This document shows, piece after piece, positions 1 through 11,576 of a stretch of DNA of 64,000 nt (position 1 is the stretch's first letter; each line of letters starts with the position of its first letter). Made by a program: the position numbers and the translations under genes. Below the pieces are notes generated by a model. That model ran no database searches, was not told the origin of the DNA, and saw nothing but the letters and a program-made list of their open reading frames with translations. This DNA is from VRUE01 sp963718775 (lineage in GTDB: Bacteria; Actinomycetota; Thermoleophilia; Solirubrobacterales; 70-9), in NCBI GenBank assembly GCA_963718775.1, contig OY970377.1, positions 2,356,001 through 2,420,000 of the forward strand, in the 5' to 3' direction.

Positions 1-156
1 GTTTGCGCTCTTTTGACCAAGCCGGAGCGGATTCGAGTCGATCTCTCGCCGCGCTACGTCGGCTTCGAGATCCCCAACCGCTTCGCGATCGGCTATGGCC
101 TCGACCACGCGCAGCGCTACCGCAACCTCTCTTACGTGGCCGCCCTCGGCGACTAA
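1..156 (+). CDS. hpt: Hypoxanthine phosphoribosyltransferase, C-terminal end (partial)
   Basis: The frame is open from base 1 and ends at a TAA at 154-156, giving the last 51 residues. The tail contains GFEIPNRFAIGYGLDHAQRYR followed by NLSYVAALGD, which matches the conserved C-terminus of bacterial hypoxanthine/guanine phosphoribosyltransferases (family pattern GFEIP-FVVGYGLDY---YRNLPYI). These enzymes salvage hypoxanthine and guanine with PRPP in the cytoplasm. It lies directly upstream of ftsH, the same hpt-ftsH order seen in many Gram-positive bacteria. The start and catalytic core are outside the window. Confidence 0.88.
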   Translation, partial: VCALLTKPERIRVDLSPRYVGFEIPNRFAIGYGLDHAQRYRNLSYVAALGD

Positions 157-191
157 GCGGCAAAACTGCCCTGGTACGCTGATTTTTCCCT

Positions 192-2141
<1,950 letters not shown>

Positions 2142-2153
2142 TTATTTGGCTTG

Positions 2154-2256
2154 GGGCAGTGGAGGTGGGATGCCTCTCGCCCTGACAAATGCCGGTCTAA
2201 TTAGACCGGCATTTTGAGTATCCGCCAGTTCGAGAGGCATCCCACCTCCACTGCCC
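2154..2256. repeat. Nested intergenic palindrome between ftsH and folP
   Basis: Perfect 26-bp inverted arms at 2154-2179 and 2231-2256 (beginning GGGCAGTGGAGG and ending CCTCCACTGCCC) enclose 51 bp. Inside these is a second, perfect 28-bp palindrome at 2188-2215 (AAATGCCGGT, centre TTAA-like, ACCGGCATTT). The inner hairpin ends in a short T run and could terminate ftsH transcription. The outer arms are far longer than a terminator needs. The core differs from the other two palindrome families in this window, but the design of long perfect arms around a core is the same. Confidence 0.85.
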
Positions 2257-2277
2257 GATCGCCGTGATACTTCGCTT

Positions 2278-3063
2278 ATGAATCCCAGGCTCATGGGCGT
2301 CCTGAACGTCACTCCAGATTCGTTTTCGGACGGGGGCGAGTACCTCGATCCGGCTGCGGCGATCGCACACGGCTTGAAGCTTGTGGGGGACGGGGCGGAG
2401 ATCCTCGATGTGGGCGGGGAATCGACTCGGCCGGGGGCCGAGGCGGTCTACTGGAAGGAGGAGCTGCGCCGTGTCGAGCCCGTGGTGGCCGGTCTCGCCG
2501 GGAAGGCGACGCTCTCGATCGACACGTCTAAGGCGGCTGTCGCCGCTGCGGCGATCGATGTAGGGGCGACGATCGTCAATGACGTGACCGCGTTGGGGGG
2601 CGATCTCGAGATGGCGCCCGTTTGCGCGGAGCAGGCGGTGACGGTCGTGCTGATGCACATGCCCGGCGACCCGCGCACGATGCAGGACGACCCGCGCTAT
2701 GCGGACGTGGTCGACGAGGTCAAGGCGTTCTTGGCGGAGCGGCTCCAGTACGCGCTCGACGCCGGTGTCGAGGAAGAGCGAATCTGGCTGGACCCTGGGA
2801 TCGGGTTTGGCAAGACGCTCGAGCACAATTTGGAGCTGCTGCGGCGGCTGGGCGAGCTGCGGGAGCTCGGCCGGCCGCTGGTGATCGGCACCTCGCGGAA
2901 GAGCTTCATCGGCAAGGTCGACGGCTCCAAGGTCGAAGACAGGATCGGCGGCACGATCGCCTCCTCGGTGCTCGCCGCCGCCGAGGGCGCCGACGTGCTG
3001 CGCGTCCATGACGTTGCCGAGATCGGGCAGGCGATGCGGGTCGCAGAAGCGATCCTTGGGTAG
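2278..3063 (+). CDS. folP: Dihydropteroate synthase
   Basis: It condenses 6-hydroxymethyl-dihydropterin pyrophosphate with p-aminobenzoate in folate synthesis and is the sulfonamide target. The 261-residue length is typical. The first signature GVLNVTPDSFSDGG is at residues 7-20, the second DVGGESTRPG at 44-53, and the pterin/phosphate-site GIGFGKT and later GTSRKSF are present. Start ATG at 2278 has no clear Shine-Dalgarno sequence. It begins 22 bp after the palindrome and leads the folP-folB-folK run, whose genes are separated by only a few bases, so one transcript is likely. Confidence 0.96.
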   Translation: MNPRLMGVLNVTPDSFSDGGEYLDPAAAIAHGLKLVGDGAEILDVGGESTRPGAEAVYWKEELRRVEPVVAGLAGKATLSIDTSKAAVAAAAIDVGATIVNDVTALGGDLEMAPVCAEQAVTVVLMHMPGDPRTMQDDPRYADVVDEVKAFLAERLQYALDAGVEEERIWLDPGIGFGKTLEHNLELLRRLGELRELGRPLVIGTSRKSFIGKVDGSKVEDRIGGTIASSVLAAAEGADVLRVHDVAEIGQAMRVAEAILG

Positions 3064-3072
3064 GTTCCAGCA

Positions 3073-3495
3073 ATGGAGTCGCACGACAACGGCATGGACT
3101 CGAGCGTCGAGATCGAGCTGCGCGGGCTCTCGATCTACACCCACCACGGGGTCAGCGACGCCGAGCAGGAGGTTGGTCAGCGGCTCGAGTTCGACATCAC
3201 CTTCGACGTGCCCGACTGCGACGCGGTGCTCACCGACCGGATCGAGGACACGGTCGACTATGCCGAGGTCTGCGACATCGTCACCCTCGCCGCCACCGAG
3301 CGCAGCCACCGCACGCTCGAGCGTCTCGCCCAGGTCATCGGCGAGCGGCTGATGGAGCGCTACGGCTGCGAGTCCGTCCGGGTCAGGGCGGCCAAGCCGG
3401 AGCCACCGCTGCCGCTGGCCATTCAGGAGGTCGCCGTCGAGGTCGTCCAGGAGCGCGCCGAGGAGCCCGATGGGGATGAGGCCGAAGAGGCCTGA
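3073..3495 (+). CDS. folB: Dihydroneopterin aldolase
   Basis: It cleaves 7,8-dihydroneopterin to 6-hydroxymethyl-dihydropterin, the step before FolK. The fold is recognisable from LRGLSIYTHHGVSDAEQEVGQ near the N-terminus (family pattern GHHGV/E) and DYAEVCDIV, then a Lys-containing strand RAAKPEPPLP. It has 140 aa, with an acidic C-terminal extension of about 20 residues beyond the usual 120. The ATG at 3094 (MDSSVEIEL) is an alternative start that would give a more typical length. It sits 9 bp after folP and 3 bp before folK. Confidence 0.93.
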   Translation: MESHDNGMDSSVEIELRGLSIYTHHGVSDAEQEVGQRLEFDITFDVPDCDAVLTDRIEDTVDYAEVCDIVTLAATERSHRTLERLAQVIGERLMERYGCESVRVRAAKPEPPLPLAIQEVAVEVVQERAEEPDGDEAEEA

Positions 3496-3498
3496 CGC

Positions 3499-3996
3499 TT
3501 GACCGCGAGGACCGGCTACCTGGGCCTGGGCTCCAACGTCGGCGACCGCGAGTCCCATCTGCGCGCCGCGATCGAGCTGCTGCGCGAGCGGGGGGTGGAG
3601 GTCGACGCGGTCTCCTCGGCCTATGAGACCGAGCCCGTCGGCGAGGTCCTCGACCAGCCCGACTTCCTCAACGCGGCGATCCGCATTCGCACCGAGCTGG
3701 AGCCCGAGGCCCTGCTCGACGTCTGCAAGGCGGTCGAGGTCGAGCGCGGCCGCATCTTGGACGCCCCGCGCCACAGCCCTCGCCCGCTTGACGTGGACCT
3801 GCTTCTGCTCGGTGAGCTTGAGCTGAAGACCGACCGCCTCACCCTGCCTCACCCCGAGGTGACCAGCCGCCGCTTCGTCCTCACGCCGTTGCTCGAGCTG
3901 GATCCGGAGCTGGCTCTGCCCGATGGCGCCTCGCTGAGCGACGCCCTCGCCTCGCTCGGGCTGGGCCAGCGGGCCGAGCGGTTCGGCTCGTTCTAG
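3499..3996 (+). CDS. folK: 2-amino-4-hydroxy-6-hydroxymethyldihydropteridine pyrophosphokinase
   Basis: It transfers pyrophosphate from ATP to 6-hydroxymethyl-dihydropterin to make the FolP substrate. The TTG start at 3499 gives 165 aa. GLGSNVGDR is at residues 9-17, the substrate region YETEPVGEVLDQPDFLNAA follows, and the signature RHSPRPLDVDLLLL near residue 92 matches the HPPK pattern (R-x-x-PRxIDLDLL). It is the third gene of the folate run. The gene on the other strand ends 8 bp downstream. Confidence 0.95.
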   Translation: MTARTGYLGLGSNVGDRESHLRAAIELLRERGVEVDAVSSAYETEPVGEVLDQPDFLNAAIRIRTELEPEALLDVCKAVEVERGRILDAPRHSPRPLDVDLLLLGELELKTDRLTLPHPEVTSRRFVLTPLLELDPELALPDGASLSDALASLGLGQRAERFGSF

Positions 3997-4003
3997 GAGC
4001 CGC

Positions 4004-4762
4004 TCAGGCGGCGGCAGGCTGTTCGCTGCGCAGCGGCTGCAGCCAAGCTGGCGGAAGGACCGGCGGGAAGTCACCGGCAATCTCAGGCTGGACGCGCTTG
4101 GCGAGCTGCCCGGCGGGCCTGCTCTCGATTAGCGGCCGGAGGTCCTGGAAGGTCATCGCGAGACGGATGCTTGGTGCTATCTGGAAGTCGGCCGCGTTGA
4201 GCTCCTCGCCGTTCAAAGTACCGGCGGCGATCAGGTCGTCGACTCGCTGCAACAGCCCTCCGAGAACGGCGAGGTCGGCTCGCACGTTCTCGTCGGTCGC
4301 CGCATTGATGCGCTTCTCGAGGGCGATGATCGGCCCCGCCGTGCTCACTGCAAGCCCGATCGGTATACCCAGCTTGGTGCCCTCCGAGTAGCTGCGCAGG
4401 GGCGACTTGTCCCGCTGAAAGGCCCACCAGACGATCTGCCGAACCGGGTGTTGCAGCTCCTCGTCGCCGAAGCGCTCTGCCTCCTCCACCGCAGCCCTCT
4501 GTGCGGGATCGGATGGGAAGAGCGGCGGCTCCGGCTGCAGGCGGTCCAGCTCACGAGCGATCGTTCGCGATCCCTGCAGCTTCCTGCCGTCGAGCTTCAA
4601 CGCCGGCACCGTCGGTCCGGGGAAGCCCAGTCCACGGACGACAGCGCGTGAGACGACTGGGAAAAGATCGGTGCGCTTGAAGGGAATGCCCTTGCGCGCG
4701 AGCATTAGCTGCACGGCGACGCCCGGGTGGGAGCCTGGAATTGTGTAGAGCCGCGCCTCCAC
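4004..4762 (-). CDS. Glutathione S-transferase-like (thioredoxin-fold N-terminus) protein
   Basis: The protein is 252 aa with an N-terminal GST_N-like segment: an opening strand LYTIPGSHPGVAVQLMLARKG, then VPALKLDGRKLQGSRTIARELD, where the cis-Pro (TVPAL) and glutathione-binding E/S-R pattern are expected. The C-terminal part is helical, as in GSTs. Substrate is unknown. Many actinobacteria lack glutathione, so the real thiol cofactor is uncertain. The GTG start at 4762 is preceded on the minus strand by TAGGAT exactly 6 nt upstream and no Shine-Dalgarno, suggesting a leaderless message. It is transcribed opposite to its neighbours. Confidence 0.75.
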   Translation of the reverse strand: MEARLYTIPGSHPGVAVQLMLARKGIPFKRTDLFPVVSRAVVRGLGFPGPTVPALKLDGRKLQGSRTIARELDRLQPEPPLFPSDPAQRAAVEEAERFGDEELQHPVRQIVWWAFQRDKSPLRSYSEGTKLGIPIGLAVSTAGPIIALEKRINAATDENVRADLAVLGGLLQRVDDLIAAGTLNGEELNAADFQIAPSIRLAMTFQDLRPLIESRPAGQLAKRVQPEIAGDFPPVLPPAWLQPLRSEQPAAA

Positions 4763-4768
4763 GGCGCC

Positions 4769-4774
4769 ATCCTA
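4769..4774 (-). promoter_or_regulatory. Predicted leaderless -10 box for the GST-like gene
   Basis: On the minus strand TAGGAT (TANNNT) lies 6 nt before the GTG at 4762, which would place the transcription start at the start codon. No ribosome binding site is seen. Confidence 0.45.
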
Positions 4775-4819
4775 GGCCCTGTGGGGAGATTCCGCCCGCC
4801 GGGTCCTCGCCAATCCGGC

Positions 4820-4825
4820 AATAAT
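4820..4825 (+). promoter_or_regulatory. Predicted leaderless -10 box for coaX
   Basis: AATAAT lies 6 nt upstream of the GTG at 4832 with no Shine-Dalgarno between. The spacing is the same as in other putative leaderless genes here. Confidence 0.4.
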
Positions 4826-4831
4826 CGCGCC

Positions 4832-5605
4832 GTGCTCCTCGCGGTCGACGTCGGCAACACCCAGACGCACCTCGGCGCCTTCGACGGCGAGCGACTCGCC
4901 GAGCACTGGCGCTTCCAGACCCGTGCCGGCGCCACCGGCGATGAGCTTGCCGAGCGGATCGGCGGTTTGCTCGCTCTCAGCGGCATGGGGCTCGACGAAC
5001 TCGATGCCGTCTGCGTCTCCTCGGTGGTGCCGCCGCTCGGCACCCAGTACGAGCGGCTGACCGAGCGCTATCTCGACGCCACCTGCCTGGCGATTGGGCC
5101 CGGCGTCAAGACCGGGATGCCGATTCGCATCGACAACCCGCTCGAGGTCGGCGCCGATCGCCTGGTCAACTCGATCGCCGCCTACGAGCGCTTCGGCAGC
5201 GCCTGCGTGGTCGTTGACTTCGGCACTGGGATCAACTTCGACGCGGTCTCCGGCGAGGGCGAATACCTCGGCGGTGCGATCGCGCCGGGGCTGGAGATCT
5301 CGCTCACCGCCCTGGTCGAACGTGCCGCCCGGATACCCCGGATCGACCTTGCCGAGCCCGAGACGGCGATCGGGCGCTCGAGCCGTGCCGCGATCCAGTC
5401 CGGTGTCATATTCGGTTTCGCCGGTCTGATCGACGGCGTCGTGCGGCGGATCGAAGACGAGCTCGGCGAGGCGCAGCTGCTGGCGACGGGTGGACTTGCG
5501 GCGGCGATCGTCCCCTTCACCGAGACGATCGACGAGGTCGACGAGATGCTTACTCTCAAGGGGCTGCGATTGATCCATGAACGCAACGCGCCCACAGCTG
5601 ACTGA
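4832..5605 (+). CDS. coaX: Type III pantothenate kinase
   Basis: It phosphorylates pantothenate, the first step of CoA synthesis. It belongs to the ASKHA fold. The N-terminal phosphate loop DVGNTQTHLGAF and the motifs GADRLVNSIAAYE and VVDFGTGINFDAV fit CoaX. A longer reading frame begins at 4727 but would overlap the divergent GST-like gene. The GTG at 4832 gives LLAVDVGNT right at the N-terminus and 257 aa, the normal size, so that start is preferred. The 3' end overlaps dusB by 29 bp, implying coupled translation. Confidence 0.94.
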   Translation: MLLAVDVGNTQTHLGAFDGERLAEHWRFQTRAGATGDELAERIGGLLALSGMGLDELDAVCVSSVVPPLGTQYERLTERYLDATCLAIGPGVKTGMPIRIDNPLEVGADRLVNSIAAYERFGSACVVVDFGTGINFDAVSGEGEYLGGAIAPGLEISLTALVERAARIPRIDLAEPETAIGRSSRAAIQSGVIFGFAGLIDGVVRRIEDELGEAQLLATGGLAAAIVPFTETIDEVDEMLTLKGLRLIHERNAPTAD

Positions 5606-6572
5606 TCCGTTCCGGATCGCCGACCTCGAGATCCCCAACCGCGTCCTGCTGGCGCCGCTGGCCGGGATCGGCAACTGGTTCGTGCGCCTGCAGGCGAAGC
5701 GCCACGGGGCCGGCCTGGCGGTCTCGGAGATGGTCTCCAGCTTTGGCCTGCACCACCGCAACGAGCGCACTCTGCGTGAGCTGATGCGGATCCACCCCGA
5801 CGAGCACCCCGTCTCGGTGCAGCTCTTCGGCCATGACGCCGAGGTGATGCGCTCCGGCGCGGCGATCGCCGCGGAAGCCGGCGCCGACCTGATTGACATC
5901 AACATGGGCTGCCCGGTGCGCAAGGTCCGCCGCACCGGCGCCGGCGCCGAGCTGCTGCGCGATCACGATCTGGCCCTGGCCCTGGCCCGTGGCGCCATCG
6001 AGGGCAGCGGCCTGCCGGTCACCGTAAAGCTGCGCTCGGGGATCGAAGCCGGGGACCGCTCCGGCTTCGACCTGGCCGTGCGGCTGGCCGAGGAGGCCGG
6101 GGTCGCGGCGATCGCCTTTCACCCTCGCGCCGCGACGGCCGGGCACAAGGGCAAGCCCGACTATGCGCTCACCCGTGAGCTGGTCGAGCGCGTCGAGGTC
6201 CCGGTGATCGTCTCGGGAGGGTTGAAGAGCGCTGAAGCGGCGCAGCGCGCCTACCAGGAGTCGGGCGCCGACGCGGTGATGATCGCCCGCGGCTCGCTCG
6301 GAAATCCCTGGGTATTCGAAGAATTGACCGGCCGCCGCAGCGAGCCGCCGGACCGCGCCGAAGTGGTCGCCGAGTTGCTTTGGGTGATTGACCGCGCCGA
6401 GGAGCACATGGGGACGGAGCGGGCCGGCAGGTACCTGCGCAAGTTCTACCCCTGGTACATGGAACCGCTGGGCGCCTCAGCCGAGCTCGCAGACGAGTTG
6501 CAGCGCAACGCCGACCTGCCCGAGGCCCGTCGCCTGATCGCCGATCTGGCCGCTCCAGCGCCCTCGCTATAA
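5577..6572 (+). CDS. dusB: tRNA-dihydrouridine synthase (Dus family)
   Basis: It is an FMN-dependent reductase of uridines in the tRNA D-loop, 331 aa. The TIM barrel begins with NRVLLAPLAGIGN; SEMVSSFGLHHRN follows. The catalytic cysteine lies in NMGCPVRKV and is followed by GAGAELL. The pattern FHPRAATAGHKGKPDY replaces the usual VHGRT...G-AD segment, and VIVSGGLKSAEAA and DAVMIARGSLGNPW are FMN phosphate-site motifs. No later in-frame start is available before the conserved barrel, so the overlap with coaX is real. In Bacillus dusB also lies between folK and lysS. The exact subfamily (DusB or another) is by context. Confidence 0.9.
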   Translation: MNATRPQLTDPFRIADLEIPNRVLLAPLAGIGNWFVRLQAKRHGAGLAVSEMVSSFGLHHRNERTLRELMRIHPDEHPVSVQLFGHDAEVMRSGAAIAAEAGADLIDINMGCPVRKVRRTGAGAELLRDHDLALALARGAIEGSGLPVTVKLRSGIEAGDRSGFDLAVRLAEEAGVAAIAFHPRAATAGHKGKPDYALTRELVERVEVPVIVSGGLKSAEAAQRAYQESGADAVMIARGSLGNPWVFEELTGRRSEPPDRAEVVAELLWVIDRAEEHMGTERAGRYLRKFYPWYMEPLGASAELADELQRNADLPEARRLIADLAAPAPSL

Positions 6573-6573
6573 T
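6568..6573 (+). promoter_or_regulatory. Predicted -10 box upstream of greA
   Basis: A consensus TATAAT overlaps the dusB stop codon, about 110 bp before greA. No good -35 is seen at 17 bp (TCTGGC at 6545-6550). Confidence 0.45.
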
Positions 6574-6586
6574 CCCGCGACTTCTT

Positions 6587-6630
6587 GCCCTGGTGTGGTG
6601 ACTCGAACGCCACCGCACCTGGGCGTTTTT
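6587..6630 (+). terminator. Intrinsic terminator or greA leader attenuator
   Basis: A stem between 6587-6600 (GCCCTGGTGTGGTG) and 6610-6624 (CCACCGCACCTGGGC), about 14 bp with two imperfect pairs, is followed by GTTTTT at 6625-6630. It can end the dusB transcript. Because the TATAAT at 6568 lies upstream of it, it would also sit inside the greA 5' leader. Confidence 0.65.
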
Positions 6631-6683
6631 GGGTCTAGGAGCCGTTTCCCGCCGTCTCAATCGAGCAAAGCGAGGTAGGACAA

Positions 6684-7163
6684 GTGAGTCGCCAGTCCGT
6701 AATCACCCCCGAGGGTCTCGAGAAGCTCAAGGAGGAGATAGATCACCTCTCGACCGCGAAGCGACGCGAGGTCGCCGAACGGATCAAGGAGGCGCGCGAG
6801 TTCGGCGACATCTCCGAGAACGCCGAGTACGACGACGCCAAGAACGAGCAGGCCCTGCTCGAGCAGCGGATCGCGCAGCTCGAAGAGCGATTGCGCCGCG
6901 CCACGGTGATCGACGAGAAGGACATCAGCACCGACGAAGTCCAGTTCGGCTCGATCGTCCACGTCAAGGATCAGAAGTCCGGCGATTCGCAGAAGTTCCA
7001 GATCGTCGGCTCGACCGAGGCCGATCCGCTCGAGCACAAGCTCTCCAACGAGTCGCCGATCGGCAAAGCGCTGATTGGCCACAAACGCAACGACGTCGTC
7101 ACTGTTGAGGTCCCCAGAGGGCCCAAGAAGAAATTGAAGATCACCAAGATCGAGACCGCGTAG
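6684..7163 (+). CDS. greA: Transcription elongation factor GreA
   Basis: It rescues backtracked RNA polymerase by stimulating transcript cleavage. The 159-aa length is standard. The N-terminal coiled coil carries the acidic tip in FGDISENAEYDDAKNEQ (the D-x-x-E pair that enters the polymerase secondary channel), and the C-terminal FKBP-like domain contains SPIGKALIGHK. The GTG start at 6684 follows AGGTAGGACAA, a fair ribosome binding site. It is followed by palindrome copy A, then lysS. Confidence 0.96.
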   Translation: MSRQSVITPEGLEKLKEEIDHLSTAKRREVAERIKEAREFGDISENAEYDDAKNEQALLEQRIAQLEERLRRATVIDEKDISTDEVQFGSIVHVKDQKSGDSQKFQIVGSTEADPLEHKLSNESPIGKALIGHKRNDVVTVEVPRGPKKKLKITKIETA

Positions 7164-7176
7164 GGGTCAGCCACCG

Positions 7177-7294
7177 GTGAGCCCGGCCCGGCAGGGGTTC
7201 CGCTTAACTTTTTCGAAGGGCGGGGATTGGCTGTCGCCCGAACGGTGGCCGCGAAAAAGTACAAGACGCTTCACCCCTGCCGGGCCGGGCTCAC
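7177..7294. repeat. Palindromic element family 1, copy A (greA-lysS)
   Basis: Perfect 22-bp inverted arms lie at 7177-7198 and 7273-7294 (GTGAGCCCGGCC... and ...GGCCGGGCTCAC). Inside are the family-1 blocks CGCTTAACTTTTTCG and CGAAAAAGTACAAGACG, separated by a variable middle. The blocks recur at 14441, 21135, 31285 and 49251, while the outer arms are specific to this locus. There is no T run after the right arm. Confidence 0.88.
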
Positions 7295-7319
7295 GGCCGG
7301 GTTGTAGGGTCGCGAGCAG

Positions 7320-8798
7320 ATGAGCGAGCCGGAGCAACCTGAGCTTTCAGATGTTCTTCGTGACCGGCGGGAGAAGCTGGAGCGGTTGCGGGAGGCTGGG
7401 GTAGATCCGTTCCCGCCCGAGTTCGCCGATCGCGAGGACGTCGCCGAGGTGCGGGCGGCGCACGAGGGGCTGGCCCCCGGTGTGGAGACCGAGTCGCGCC
7501 ACCGCATCGCCGGTCGCGTCGTCGGCCGTCGCGGTCACGGCAAGGCCTGCTTCCTGGACCTGCGTGACGGCACGGGCCAGATCCAGCTCCATGCTCGCGA
7601 GGATCTGCTCGGCGAGGAGCCCTACCGGTTGCTCGTCGATCTCGACCTCGGTGACATCGTCGGCGTCGAGGGCACGGCGCTGGCCACGCGCCGCGGCGGA
7701 GAGCTCTCACTGGCGATCGATCGCTGGCGCCTGCTCGCCAAGAGCCTGCGCCCGCCGCCGGACAAGTTCCACGGCTTGGAGGACGTCGAGACCCGCTACC
7801 GCCACCGCGAGCTCGACCTGATCGCCAACGAGGAGAGCCGTCGCCTCTTCAGGCTGCGCGCCCGCACCGTCAGCGAGGTGCGCCGCTGGCTCGACGAACG
7901 CGACTTCGTCGAGGTCGAGACGCCGGTCCTGCAGCCGCTCTACGGCGGCGCCCTGGCACGGCCTTTCACCACCCATCACAACGCCCTCGACCGCGACCTC
8001 TACCTGCGCATCGCCACCGAGCTCTACCTGAAGCGGCTCGTCGTCGGCGGCATCGAGCGCGTCTACGAGCTGGGCAAGGATTTCCGCAACGAGGGGGTCT
8101 CGCACAAGCACAACCCCGAGTTCACGATGCTCGAGTGGTACGAGGCCTGCTCGGACTACGCGGCGACGGCGCACAGGCTGGAGACGATGGTCGCCGAGGT
8201 TGCCGAGCGGGTGCTCGGCACGACCAAGGTCCAGCGCGGCGAGGTCGAGATCGACTTCGCGCCGCCCTGGAAGCGGATCACCTTCCGCGACGCGATCCGC
8301 GAACGCAGCGGAGTCGACATCGCCGAGCACCCGACCAGGGAGGCCCTGGCCGCGGCGATCGGCACCGAGCCCGACCCCGAGGAGGGCTGGGGCAAGCTGG
8401 TCGACGGCCTGCTCTCCAAGCACGTCGAGCCGCAGCTGATCCAGCCCACTTTCGTGCTCGACTACCCGGTCGAGCTCTCGCCCTTCGCCAAGTCGCACCG
8501 CTCCGAGGAGGGTCTGGTCGAGCGCTTCGAGGCCTTTGCCGGCGGCATGGAGATCGCCAATGGGTTCAGCGAGCTCAACGACCCCGACGAGCAGCGCCGC
8601 CGCTTCGAGCAGCAGGCGGCCGAGCTCGAGCGCGGCGACGAAGAGGCGCAGCCATACGACGAGGATTTCGTCGCTGCGCTCGAGCAGGGAATGCCGCCGA
8701 CGGGCGGCGTCGGCATCGGGATCGACCGCCTGGTGATGCTGCTGACGGGGGCAAAGAGCGTCCGCGAGGTGGTCCTCTTCCCGGCTATGCGCTCCTGA
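7320..8798 (+). CDS. lysS: Lysyl-tRNA synthetase (class II)
   Basis: It charges tRNA-Lys. It has 492 aa. An N-terminal OB-fold anticodon domain (about 60-150, including GKACFLDLRDGTGQIQL) precedes the class II catalytic core. Motif 1 is near FVEVETPVLQP, motif 2 is ELGKDFRNEGVSHKHNPEFT, and motif 3 is GVGIGIDRLVMLLT near the C-terminus. The ATG at 7320 lies 26 bp after the right arm of palindrome A and has little Shine-Dalgarno signal. It keeps the dusB-lysS-clpC order of Bacillus. Confidence 0.97.
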   Translation: MSEPEQPELSDVLRDRREKLERLREAGVDPFPPEFADREDVAEVRAAHEGLAPGVETESRHRIAGRVVGRRGHGKACFLDLRDGTGQIQLHAREDLLGEEPYRLLVDLDLGDIVGVEGTALATRRGGELSLAIDRWRLLAKSLRPPPDKFHGLEDVETRYRHRELDLIANEESRRLFRLRARTVSEVRRWLDERDFVEVETPVLQPLYGGALARPFTTHHNALDRDLYLRIATELYLKRLVVGGIERVYELGKDFRNEGVSHKHNPEFTMLEWYEACSDYAATAHRLETMVAEVAERVLGTTKVQRGEVEIDFAPPWKRITFRDAIRERSGVDIAEHPTREALAAAIGTEPDPEEGWGKLVDGLLSKHVEPQLIQPTFVLDYPVELSPFAKSHRSEEGLVERFEAFAGGMEIANGFSELNDPDEQRRRFEQQAAELERGDEEAQPYDEDFVAALEQGMPPTGGVGIGIDRLVMLLTGAKSVREVVLFPAMRS

Positions 8799-8802
8799 AG
8801 CG

Positions 8803-8833
8803 CCCAAAAAGCCGCTCTCAGCGAGCTTTTGGG
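8803..8833 (+). terminator. Hairpin after lysS
   Basis: CCCAAAAAGC at 8803-8812 pairs with AGCTTTTGGG at 8824-8833 (one bulge). This is plausibly the lysS terminator. No separate U tract follows. Confidence 0.45.
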
Positions 8834-8916
8834 TAACTGGGCCGGTTGGACGCTCTCGGTATCGTTTAAAGGGCACATGGGCGCTTCCCGATAACGAAGG
8901 GCGTCTACCGATACTT

Positions 8917-8940
8917 ACTCAGGCGATTCGCGTTGAGTAG
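8917..8940. promoter_or_regulatory. Short dyad upstream of clpC, possible operator
   Basis: TACTCA and TGAGTA flank about 12 nt just upstream of clpC. This could be a repressor site for the stress-inducible clpC. The match to any known operator (CtsR, HspR, ClgR) is not convincing. Confidence 0.25.
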
Positions 8941-8953
8941 ATAGAGAGGCTTT

Positions 8954-11563
<2,610 letters not shown>

Positions 11564-11576
11564 TCCGCAAGCAACT

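Noticed and set aside
4727..4831. N-terminal extension of CoaX starting at 4727
   Set aside because: It overlaps the divergent GST-like gene and has no conservation. GTG 4832 places the phosphate loop at the N-terminus and has a -10-like box upstream.
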